Below are positions 53,901-62,090 of a stretch of 62,090 bases of DNA, piece by piece. This DNA is from Gallionella sp. GTDB taxonomy: Bacteria > Pseudomonadota > Gammaproteobacteria > Burkholderiales > Gallionellaceae. Where the stretch lies: assembly GCA_022340615.1 (NCBI GenBank), contig JAJDNO010000029.1, positions 1-62,090 of the forward strand, in the 5' to 3' direction. The notes beneath the pieces are model-generated. The model did no database searches. It saw only the letters and a program-made list of their open reading frames with translations, and was not told the DNA's origin. Made by a program: the position numbers and the translations under genes. Position 1 is the first letter of the stretch. Each line of letters begins with the position of its first letter.

Positions 53901-55916
53901 ATGGCTGTAACACGAAGCGTCACCCCTCCAAAATTCAATGATGTTACCGGCGCGATTCGCGCCCTGGCAATGGATGCTGTGCAAAAGGCCAATTCAGGAC
54001 ACCCTGGCGCGCCGATGGGTATGGCGGAGATTGCCGATGTGCTGTGGAACCGCCACCTTCGCCACAATCCGGCCAATCCCAGCTGGGCCGACCGCGACCG
54101 TTTCGTATTGTCCAACGGTCACGGCTCGATGCTGGTCTATGCTTTGCTGCATCTGTCCGGCTACGACTTGCCGATTGAAGAACTGAAACGCTTCCGCCAG
54201 CTGCATTCCAAAACCCCCGGTCATCCGGAATACGGGTATACGCCTGGAGTGGAAACCACCACCGGTCCGCTCGGCCAGGGCATCACCAATGCGGTGGGCA
54301 TGGCGATGGCCGAAAAACTGCTGGCCAATGAATTCAACAAGCCGGGCCACGAGATCGTCAATCACCACACTTACGTGTTCATGGGTGACGGCTGCATGAT
54401 GGAAGGCATTTCGCACGAGTCGTGCGCGCTCGCCGGCACCTGGGGCCTGGGCAAGCTGATCGCGTTCTGGGACGACAACGACATTTCCATCGACGGCCAT
54501 GTCGGCGCCTGGTTCACCGACAATACCGCCAAGCGTTTCGAAGCTTACGGCTGGCACGTGATCGCCGATGTGCAGGGCCATGACCCGGTCGAAATCGAGG
54601 CAGCGATCCAGGCTGCCAAGGCCGTCACCGACAAGCCCACGCTGATTTGCTGCAAGACCATAATCGGCGCCGGTTCACCGAACAAGGAAGGCACACACGA
54701 CGTTCACGGCGCAGCACTCGGCGATGCGGAGATCGCCTCGACCCGCGCGCACATCGGCTGGAACTATCCGCCGTTCGAGATTCCCAAACATGTCTATGAG
54801 GCATGGGATGCGCGCACCAAAGGCACCGGACTGGAAAACCTGTGGAACAACAAGTTTGCCGAATACAAGAAGGAATTCCCCAAGGAAGCAGCGGAATTCG
54901 AACGCCGCATGAAGGGCGACCTGCCGGCCGGCTGGGCAGAACATGCTGCCAAGGCGGTTGCACAGATCAACGAGAAGGCTGAAACCATTGCCACTCGCAA
55001 GGCATCGCAAAATGCGATCAATGCGCTGGTTCCGGCATTGCCGGAATTCCTCGGCGGTTCTGCCGACCTGACCGGTTCCAACCTGACCAACTGGACCGGC
55101 GCGCATCATGTCAACGCCACCAAGCCGGGCAACTACATCAGCTACGGCGTGCGCGAATTCGGCATGTCCGCGATCATGAACGGGATGGCACTGCATGGCG
55201 GCCTGCTGCCTTTCGGCGGCACCTTCCTGATGTTCTCCGAATATGCGCGCAATGCATTGCGCATGGCCGCATTGATGAAACAGCGCGTGATATTTGTCTA
55301 TACACATGATTCCATCGGGCTGGGCGAAGACGGCCCGACCCACCAGCCGGTCGAGCAAACAGCAACGCTGCGTTATATTCCGAACATGGAGGTATGGCGC
55401 CCGTGCGACACGGTTGAGTCGGTGGTTTCCTGGGTGGCGGCCGTGGAGCGCAAGGATGGCCCGAGCAGCCTGATATTCAGCCGCCAGAACCTGGCATTCC
55501 AGAAGCGCGACGCAGCGCAGATCGCAAACATCCGCAAGGGCGCCTATGTGCTGTCCGAGGCGGCCGGCGGCAAGCCACAGGCGGTGATTATCGCTACCGG
55601 CTCCGAAGTAAGTCTCGCGCTGGAAGCGCAAAAGGCGCTTGCCGCGGAAGGTGTCAACGTGCGCGTGGTGTCGATGCCTTCGACCAATGTATTCGACAAA
55701 CAGGATCAGGCTTACAAGGACAGCGTGTTGCCCAGTGGCATCAAGCGCGTGGCGGTCGAGGCCGGTGTTACCGATGGCTGGTACAAATATGTCGGCCTGG
55801 AAGGCGCAGTCGTCGGCATGAACACTTTCGGCGAATCCGCGCCTGCACCAGAACTGTTCAAGCACTTCGGATTCACCACCGAGAATGTGGTGAAGACTGT
55901 AAAAAGCGTTCTTTAA
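53901..55916 (+). CDS. tkt: Transketolase
   Basis: A 671-residue thiamine-diphosphate enzyme that moves two-carbon units between sugar phosphates in the pentose phosphate pathway and Calvin cycle. It shows [20 protein letters not shown], the ThDP/Mg motif [19 protein letters not shown] continuing to DDNDISIDG, and the Pyr-domain [13 protein letters not shown]. Length matches E. coli TktA (663 aa). It is followed after 27 bases by gap. Confidence 0.98.
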   Translation: MAVTRSVTPPKFNDVTGAIRALAMDAVQKANSGHPGAPMGMAEIADVLWNRHLRHNPANPSWADRDRFVLSNGHGSMLVYALLHLSGYDLPIEELKRFRQLHSKTPGHPEYGYTPGVETTTGPLGQGITNAVGMAMAEKLLANEFNKPGHEIVNHHTYVFMGDGCMMEGISHESCALAGTWGLGKLIAFWDDNDISIDGHVGAWFTDNTAKRFEAYGWHVIADVQGHDPVEIEAAIQAAKAVTDKPTLICCKTIIGAGSPNKEGTHDVHGAALGDAEIASTRAHIGWNYPPFEIPKHVYEAWDARTKGTGLENLWNNKFAEYKKEFPKEAAEFERRMKGDLPAGWAEHAAKAVAQINEKAETIATRKASQNAINALVPALPEFLGGSADLTGSNLTNWTGAHHVNATKPGNYISYGVREFGMSAIMNGMALHGGLLPFGGTFLMFSEYARNALRMAALMKQRVIFVYTHDSIGLGEDGPTHQPVEQTATLRYIPNMEVWRPCDTVESVVSWVAAVERKDGPSSLIFSRQNLAFQKRDAAQIANIRKGAYVLSEAAGGKPQAVIIATGSEVSLALEAQKALAAEGVNVRVVSMPSTNVFDKQDQAYKDSVLPSGIKRVAVEAGVTDGWYKYVGLEGAVVGMNTFGESAPAPELFKHFGFTTENVVKTVKSVL

Positions 55917-56945
<1,029 letters not shown>

Positions 56946-57029
56946 CAAGTCACAAGGGACAGGGTGCGGGATAGAAGTGATTTTCTGCATCCTGCGACTT
57001 GATCTCTTGTCTCTTTCAGCGCTTGAGTC

Positions 57030-57058
57030 GTAAGGCTTGGTCTCGAACCAAGCCTTAC
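57030..57058. repeat. 12-bp perfect hairpin in the gap-pgk spacer
   Basis: GTAAGGCTTGGT (57030-57041) and ACCAAGCCTTAC (57047-57058) pair perfectly around the loop CTCGA. No T-run follows (CGCTTACATATATT), so it is not a classic terminator. It ends 16 bases before the GGAG ribosome site of pgk. It could stop 3' exonucleases, set the gap/pgk expression ratio, or mark an RNase cut. Just upstream (56946-57010) there are partly complementary, permuted pieces (CAAGTC, GACTTG, CAAGGGAC, GTCTCTTT). Confidence 0.8.
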
Positions 57059-57084
57059 CGCTTACATATATTCTGGAGATGGAA

Positions 57085-58281
57085 ATGTCAGTAAACAAAA
57101 TGATCGACATGGAATTGAGGGGGAAACGGGTTTTGATCCGCTCGGACCTCAATGTCCCGGTAAAGGACGGCAAGGTAACGTCCGACGCGCGTATCACTGC
57201 ATCGATGGCGACCATCAACTTTGCGCTGGAGGCCGGCGCGCGCGTCATGGTCACATCGCATCTGGGCCGCCCCGAAGAAGGCGTTTACTCGGAAGATAAT
57301 TCGCTGAAGCCGGTGGCCAATGTGATTGCCAACAAACTGGGCAAACCGGTGCGCCTGATCAGGGATTGGGTGAACGGCGGCTTCGACGTTGCCGAGGGCG
57401 AGCTGGTGTTGCTGGAAAACTGCCGCTTCAACCCGGGCGAAAAGAAGAACCTCGAGGAAACCGCGAAAAAATATGCCGCGCTGTGTGACGTATTCATCAT
57501 GGACGCGTTCGGTACCGCCCACCGGGCAGAGGCATCTACCCATGGCGTAGCGAAATACGCGCCGGCAGCTGCAGCAGGCATTCTGCTTACCGAGGAACTG
57601 GAAGCCCTGACCAAGGCACTGCTCAACCCGGCTCATCCGATGGTGGCCATCGTCGGCGGTTCCAAGGTTTCCACCAAACTCACCGTGTTGGAAAGCCTGT
57701 CTGAAAAAGTCGACCAGCTGGTAGTCGGCGGCGGTATCGCCAATACCTTCCTCAAGGCGACCGGCCATCCGGTCGGCAAGTCGCTGTGCGAAACCGACCT
57801 CGTGCCCACAGCCCAGGCGTTGCTGGAGAAAATGACCGCGCGCGGCGCAAGCATACCGATCGCAACCGATGTGGTGGTGGGCAAGGAGCCGCCGTTTGTC
57901 GCGGGCAACGAAAACACGCCGGCGACCCTGAAATCCGCAAATGACGTGGCGGATGACGAAATGATTTTCGATATTGGCCCACAGTCGGCACAGGAAATTG
58001 CCGACATCATCATGAAGGCAGGCACCGTGGTCTGGAACGGCCCGGTCGGCGTGTTCGAGTTCGACCAGTTCGGTGAAGGCACCAAAAAAATCGCAATGGC
58101 GATCGCCGAAACTTCGGCGTTTACGCTGGCCGGTGGTGGCGATACCATCGCCGCAATCCAGAAGTACGACATTTTTGACAAGGTGTCTTACATATCCACC
58201 GCTGGCGGGGCATTTCTGGAGTTTCTCGAAGGCAAGAAATTGCCTGCTGTCGAAATTCTTGAACAACGCGCCGGTCAATAA
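57085..58281 (+). CDS. pgk: Phosphoglycerate kinase
   Basis: A 398-residue enzyme interconverting 1,3-bisphosphoglycerate and 3-phosphoglycerate with ADP/ATP. Signatures include [42 protein letters not shown] and the C-terminal [12 protein letters not shown] with [17 protein letters not shown] 57085 lies seven bases after GGAGAT and gives the family start; the frame is open to GTG 57037 through the hairpin, which is not credible as coding. pyk follows after 17 bases. Confidence 0.97.
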   Translation: MSVNKMIDMELRGKRVLIRSDLNVPVKDGKVTSDARITASMATINFALEAGARVMVTSHLGRPEEGVYSEDNSLKPVANVIANKLGKPVRLIRDWVNGGFDVAEGELVLLENCRFNPGEKKNLEETAKKYAALCDVFIMDAFGTAHRAEASTHGVAKYAPAAAAGILLTEELEALTKALLNPAHPMVAIVGGSKVSTKLTVLESLSEKVDQLVVGGGIANTFLKATGHPVGKSLCETDLVPTAQALLEKMTARGASIPIATDVVVGKEPPFVAGNENTPATLKSANDVADDEMIFDIGPQSAQEIADIIMKAGTVVWNGPVGVFEFDQFGEGTKKIAMAIAETSAFTLAGGGDTIAAIQKYDIFDKVSYISTAGGAFLEFLEGKKLPAVEILEQRAGQ

Positions 58282-58298
58282 AACAATATTAGGAAAAC

Positions 58299-59744
58299 AT
58301 GCTGCGCAGAACCAAGATTGTTGCAACGTTGGGACCGGCTTCCAACGATCAGAAAGTGCTGGAAAAAATGATACGGGCAGGGGTAGATCTGGTGCGTATG
58401 AATTTTTCGCATGGTACCGCCCAGGACCATATGAAACGTGCTGAAACCGTGCGCGCTGCCGCCAAGGAATGCGGGCGCACAGTTGGCATTTTGGCCGACC
58501 TGCAGGGTCCGAAAATCCGCGTGCGGAAATTCGAGAATGACAAGATCACCCTGAACAAGGGCGATACATTCATCCTCGATGCATCGCTGGAAGGCCTGGG
58601 AAGCAAGGAACGCGTCGGCCTCGATTACAAGGAACTGCCCAACGACGTCAGCACCGGCACGGTACTGCTGCTGAATGACGGCATGCTGGAGTTCCACGTC
58701 ACTAAAGTAAAAGGCGAGGAAATCATTTGCAGGGTGGTGCGCGGCGGTGTTTTGTCCAACAACAAGGGCATCAATCGAAAAGGCGGCGGTTTGACCGCAC
58801 CGGCACTGACCGAAAAAGACATGGAAGACATCAAGACAGCCGCGTTGATCAAGGCGGATTATCTTGCGGTGTCGTTTCCGCGCAGCGGCGATGACATGCG
58901 CAAGGCGCGCGAACTGATGCTGGCAGCGGGAGGCAAGGCCATGTTGATGGCGAAGATCGAGCGCGCCGAAGCGATTCCGGCGCTGCCCGACATCATTGAC
59001 GCGTCAGACGCGATCATGGTGGCGCGCGGCGATCTGAGCGTCGAAGTCGGCGATGCGGCGGTCCCTGGTTTGCAAAAGCGCATGATCAAGATGGCACGCC
59101 ATAAAAACCGCCTGGTGATCACTGCAACGCAAATGATGGAATCGATGATCAACAACCCGATACCGACCCGCGCCGAGGTATCGGACGTGGCGAACGCGGT
59201 GCTGGACGGCACCGATGCGGTGATGCTGTCGGCTGAAACCGCGGTTGGCGACTACCCGGTCGAGACCATAGAAGCAATGGCGCGGATATGCCTGAAAGCC
59301 GAGCGCGAGGTTGAAGACAGCGTATTCGACCGCCGCACCGGAGCCCAGCGATACACGCGCGTCGACCAGTCGATTGCGATGTCTGCGCTGTTCGCCGCAT
59401 CGCATTTCAAGGTAAAGGCGATCGTGGCCATGACGCAATCCGGTTCGACGCCGCTGTGGATGTCGCGGATGAACGCCGGTGTTCCGATATTCGCGCTGAC
59501 TCCGGTCGAAGAAACGCTGAGCAAGGTGACCCTGTTCAGCGGCGTGCATCCCATTGCCTTTCATTCCAGTGCCAAGGACCAGTCCCATGAACTGCACAAT
59601 GCTGAACAGACGCTGTTCGAGCTGGGGCTGGTGCAGGAAGGCGACATGGTCGTGATGACGCTGGGCGAAGCAGTCGGCAAATCGGGACACACCAATACCA
59701 TGAAAATTGTCAAAATCGGCGAACTTAACCAAGTAGAACACTAG
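58299..59744 (+). CDS. pyk: Pyruvate kinase
   Basis: A 481-residue enzyme making pyruvate and ATP from phosphoenolpyruvate. It shows TKIVATLGPASNDQKVLEKM, VRMNFSHGTAQDH, ILADLQGPKIRVRKF, the catalytic MLMAKIERAEAIPAL with Lys and Glu, and MVARGDLSVEVG. Length fits the family (470-480 aa). It is embedded between pgk and fba, unlike the scattered glycolytic genes of enterics. Confidence 0.97.
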   Translation: MLRRTKIVATLGPASNDQKVLEKMIRAGVDLVRMNFSHGTAQDHMKRAETVRAAAKECGRTVGILADLQGPKIRVRKFENDKITLNKGDTFILDASLEGLGSKERVGLDYKELPNDVSTGTVLLLNDGMLEFHVTKVKGEEIICRVVRGGVLSNNKGINRKGGGLTAPALTEKDMEDIKTAALIKADYLAVSFPRSGDDMRKARELMLAAGGKAMLMAKIERAEAIPALPDIIDASDAIMVARGDLSVEVGDAAVPGLQKRMIKMARHKNRLVITATQMMESMINNPIPTRAEVSDVANAVLDGTDAVMLSAETAVGDYPVETIEAMARICLKAEREVEDSVFDRRTGAQRYTRVDQSIAMSALFAASHFKVKAIVAMTQSGSTPLWMSRMNAGVPIFALTPVEETLSKVTLFSGVHPIAFHSSAKDQSHELHNAEQTLFELGLVQEGDMVVMTLGEAVGKSGHTNTMKIVKIGELNQVEH

Positions 59745-59808
59745 GATATTCGTCAATTTCAAATTAAACTGTCAAACGCGAATTTGAATTTTTTATCAGG
59801 AGGAAGAA

Positions 59809-60873
59809 ATGGCTTTAGTATCGATGCGTCAACTACTGGATCATGCTGCGGAAAACGGCTACGGCCTGCCGGCATTCAACGTGAACAACCTGGAACAGGT
59901 CAAGGCCATCATGGAGGCGGCCGATGAAACCAACAGCCCGGTGATCATGCAGGGATCGGCCGGCGCACGCAAATATGCCGGCGAAGCTTTTTTGCGCCAC
60001 CTGATTGCCGCGGCAATCGAAACCTACCCGCACATCCCGGTCGTGATGCACCAGGATCACGGCGCATCCCCGGCGGTTTGCATCAACGCGATCCGCAGCG
60101 GCTTCTCAAGCGTGATGATGGACGGCTCGCTGAAGGAAGATGCGAAGACGCCTTCGTCGTTCGAATATAACGTCGACGTGACACGCCGCGTGGTGGAGAT
60201 GTCGCATGCGGTGGGCGTGTCGGTCGAAGGCGAACTGGGCTGCCTGGGTTCGCTTGAAACAGGCATGGGCGAAAAGGAAGACGGACAGGGCGCTGAAGGC
60301 GTGCTGACCCACGACCAACTGTTGACCGACCCGGAAGAAGCCGCGCAGTTCGTGCGCCAGACCGGCGTGGACGCATTGGCCATCGCAATCGGCACTTCGC
60401 ATGGCGCTTACAAGTTCACCCGTCCGCCTACCGGAGACATCCTGGCGATCGGCCGCGTCAAGGAGATCCATGCGCGCATTCCCAATACCCATCTGGTGAT
60501 GCACGGTTCATCGTCGGTTCCGCAGGAATGGCTGAAAATCATCAACGAATTCGGCGGCGACATGGGCCAGACCTATGGCGTTCCGGTCGAGGAAATCGTC
60601 GAAGGCATCAAGCACGGCGTGCGCAAGGTAAACATCGATACCGATCTGCGTATGGCATCGACCGGTGCGGTGCGCCGTTACTTGGCGGAGAACAACAAGG
60701 ACTTCGACCCGCGCAAGTTCCTGGCCGCATCGACCAAGGCAATGAAAGAAATCTGCAAGGCGCGTTACGAGGCGTTCGGGTCGGCCGGCCAGGCAGGCAA
60801 GATCAAGCCAATCTCGATGGATGCAATGGCAACCCGTTATGCCAAGGGTGAGCTGAAGGCAGTCGTAAAATAA
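59809..60873 (+). CDS. fba: Class II fructose-bisphosphate aldolase
   Basis: A 354-residue zinc-dependent aldolase condensing dihydroxyacetone phosphate with glyceraldehyde-3-phosphate; family members of this length (CbbA type) also make sedoheptulose-1,7-bisphosphate in the Calvin cycle. Zinc-site and catalytic blocks are [36 protein letters not shown] and [13 protein letters not shown] strong AGGAGG ribosome site precedes the ATG. A clear terminator follows 20 bases after the stop. Confidence 0.97.
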   Translation: MALVSMRQLLDHAAENGYGLPAFNVNNLEQVKAIMEAADETNSPVIMQGSAGARKYAGEAFLRHLIAAAIETYPHIPVVMHQDHGASPAVCINAIRSGFSSVMMDGSLKEDAKTPSSFEYNVDVTRRVVEMSHAVGVSVEGELGCLGSLETGMGEKEDGQGAEGVLTHDQLLTDPEEAAQFVRQTGVDALAIAIGTSHGAYKFTRPPTGDILAIGRVKEIHARIPNTHLVMHGSSSVPQEWLKIINEFGGDMGQTYGVPVEEIVEGIKHGVRKVNIDTDLRMASTGAVRRYLAENNKDFDPRKFLAASTKAMKEICKARYEAFGSAGQAGKIKPISMDAMATRYAKGELKAVVK

Positions 60874-60893
60874 TCCGGCGGCATGCTGCAAAT

Positions 60894-60922
60894 AAAAAAA
60901 CGACCTTCGGGTCGTTTTTTTT
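60894..60922 (+). terminator. Intrinsic terminator after fba
   Basis: CGACC (60901-60905) and GGTCG (60910-60914) pair around a TTCG tetraloop, extended by an A-run on the left pairing with the T-run on the right, and followed by eight T residues. It should end the carbon-metabolism transcript. Confidence 0.95.
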
Positions 60923-61035
60923 GGCACTGTCTGGTCAGGTCCGGCTCTTCGGGCCGGAAGCCGGGCCACAGCAGGAATGGCATCGCAAACCTCGGGCTGG
61001 AGAGCTGGCAATCAAACAGCCCAGAAAGGGTTGCG

Positions 61036-61070
61036 CACAAAAAGAAACCCCCGGCTGCAATTGCCGGGGG
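61036..61070 (-). terminator. Intrinsic terminator of the PilY1 gene
   Basis: Read on the minus strand, CCCCCGGC and GCCGGGGG (61063-61070 and 61048-61055) pair around a seven-base loop and are followed by TTTCTTTTT (61047-61039). It lies 51 bases downstream of the PilY1 stop. The stretch between this and the fba terminator (60923-61035) holds a GC-rich hairpin near 60940-60958 but no gene. Confidence 0.88.
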
Positions 61071-61121
61071 AAACGCTGGCGGGGTTGCCAGAAAATGGGA
61101 ACTGACCGGGACGCGGACTGA

Positions 61122-62090
61122 TTACGGATTCAGTTCGCGCCACAGTACCCGTTGTCCGGTGAATCCGGACGCGGTGCCCTTGATCAGCACATTGGAGTTC
61201 ACGGTCGGGGTCGGGTCATTCGAGGTAACCGCTTCAACGATCGGAGTGCCGTTGATATACAGCACGTTGATACCGACGATGGTGTTGGAATAACTCGACG
61301 AAACAATGCCGCTGGTATCGACCGAACTGCCGGTCTGATAGTTAAAGTAGTTCAGCCAGCCGTAACCTCCCGGTGCGCAGACAGTATTCGACGGAACAAT
61401 GGTGGCTATCAGCAGCGTGCCCTGCACCAGCTTGCCATCGATGTTTACACGTTCCCCGCTGTCCGGGAAATCGACATACCAGCCCCGTCCGGTGGTGAAA
61501 TCGACCGGGTTGTTGGAGGCGGTCCTGACGCCGTTTGCGGTGGTCAGGGTCTGCTGCACCAGCGTGTTGCTGTTTCGCGGGCTTCCGCCCGGATTGGTCA
61601 GCGTCGCGGTCGCATTGTCGTCCTTGATCGCATACTCCGACTGTACCTGGGTTGTGGAGAGGTCAGGCGTACCCAGATACTGTCCGGTGCCGATGAAAAT
61701 GACACGGTAGCCGGAAATCTTGCCCAGCACCGGCGAGGTCGTGATCGGCTGCGGATTGCCCAATGGATCGTCAAGGACAGCAAAATCGAGCGCAGAACCG
61801 GTACCGATTGCTGCTGTAGACGGGTCATTGATGTCGAAGCGCCAGACATTGCCCAGCAGGTCTCCGCCGTATACATAGGTCGCGCGGTTGCTGGAAGGCG
61901 CATCGTTCCAGGCCGAGATCTTGGCCAGTCCGCTTGGCGTGGTGGTGTTGCCGGCACCGGTGGCGATCTTGCTGATGATCGCCCCGGTGCCGGCGTTCAG
62001 CACGTACAGGAAGCCCTGGCCGCTGCCGGGATTGATGTTGTTGTAACCGGAAGTCACCAGCACCACCCAGGTGCCGTCCGCTTTTGCAGT
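61122..62090 (-). CDS. pilY1: PilY1-type type IV pilus assembly/adhesin protein, C-terminal part (cut by window)
   Basis: The last 322 residues of a long PilC/PilY protein; the reading frame is open to the window end (62090), so the N-terminal part lies outside. The beta-propeller blades are visible: VLVTSGYNNINPGSGQGFLY, YVYGGDLLGNVWRFDI, VIFIGTGQYLG and GRGWYVDFPDSGERVN. The protein ends with WRELNP, resembling the usual SWREI-like PilY1 terminus. PilY1 proteins promote pilus extension and surface contact. The calcium-binding loop and von Willebrand-like region, if present, are upstream and unseen. A terminator follows at 61036-61070. Confidence 0.88.
   Translation of the reverse strand, partial: TAKADGTWVVLVTSGYNNINPGSGQGFLYVLNAGTGAIISKIATGAGNTTTPSGLAKISAWNDAPSSNRATYVYGGDLLGNVWRFDINDPSTAAIGTGSALDFAVLDDPLGNPQPITTSPVLGKISGYRVIFIGTGQYLGTPDLSTTQVQSEYAIKDDNATATLTNPGGSPRNSNTLVQQTLTTANGVRTASNNPVDFTTGRGWYVDFPDSGERVNIDGKLVQGTLLIATIVPSNTVCAPGGYGWLNYFNYQTGSSVDTSGIVSSSYSNTIVGINVLYINGTPIVEAVTSNDPTPTVNSNVLIKGTASGFTGQRVLWRELNP

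Noticed and set aside
56946-57020. Partly complementary pieces (CAAGTC, GACTTG, CAAGGGAC, GTCTCTTT) as one large hairpin
   Set aside because: The pieces are in permuted order and do not form one continuous stem; mentioned only with the neighbouring perfect hairpin.
57088-58326. Minus-strand open frame of 412 codons over pgk
   Set aside because: Exact antisense shadow of pgk with no family features.

Overview
The window is the replication-origin region of a proteobacterial chromosome, most probably a betaproteobacterium of the Nitrosomonadales/Gallionellaceae kind. I infer this from gene order and protein character, not from a database search. The marks are: dnaA-dnaN-gyrB without recF on one strand; rpmH-rnpA-yidD-yidC-mnmE-mnmG-rsmG-parA-parB running into a complete atpIBEFHAGDC operon on the other; glmU-glmS just beyond; a stand-alone HldC; an smg/DUF494-dprA-LysM block; and a tkt-gap-pgk-pyk-fba block. 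No insertion sequences, phage genes, CRISPR array, rRNA or tRNA genes were seen. Genes fill almost all of the sequence, and no gap exceeds 300 bases.

Layout. 22-6310: envelope polysaccharide genes (WaaE-like glycosyltransferase, WbpM/CapD-like dehydratase, WbpL/WecA-like initiating transferase, waaC on the minus strand; waaA on the plus strand). 6267-11351: gyrB, dnaN and dnaA on the minus strand, with an AT-rich, DnaA-box-bearing dnaA-dnaN spacer as the best oriC candidate. 11508-19457: protein-insertion, tRNA-modification and partition genes on the plus strand. Two parS sites lie at 8669-8684 and 15195-15210. 19459-26470: the F1Fo ATP synthase operon, closed by a strong bidirectional terminator. 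26533-34516: a DUF938 methyltransferase, a FemAB/GNAT-like protein, a DUF2937 membrane protein, glmU-glmS and ubiB-ubiJ. 34720-37677: rluA, an adenylate cyclase-FHA protein, ubiE and DUF971. 37693-41339: hldC, a GmhA/DiaA-like SIS protein, yraN, an LpoA-like lipoprotein and rsmI. 41473-47388: a membrane-anchored class II cytochrome c, topA, smg, dprA and a LysM protein. 47491-53740: def-fmt-rsmB-DUF4390 and an NtrY/short-NtrX two-component pair. 53901-60873: central carbon genes tkt, gap, pgk, pyk and fba. 61122 to the end: the C-terminal part of a PilY1-type pilus protein, cut by the window edge.

The genes group into a few working sets: origin firing and segregation (dnaA, dnaN, gyrB, parAB with parS, possibly the SIS protein); membrane protein insertion and energy (yidCD, atp); envelope building (waa genes, GlcNAc supply by glmUS, heptose supply by gmhA/hldC, LpoA); ubiquinone synthesis (ubiB, ubiJ, ubiE); translation upkeep (def, fmt, rsmB, rsmG, rsmI, mnmEG, rluA); and triose/pentose phosphate metabolism suited to a Calvin cycle or gluconeogenesis.

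The window is mostly core genome and I did not find a convincing undescribed multi-gene system. The points most worth a second look are: the cyclase-FHA gene translationally coupled to rluA inside the ubi cluster; the NtrX-like regulator with no AAA+ domain; the SIS protein that looks like DiaA overall yet keeps GmhA catalytic residues; the parS/oriC arrangement; and two strong intergenic inverted repeats, between def and fmt and between gap and pgk.
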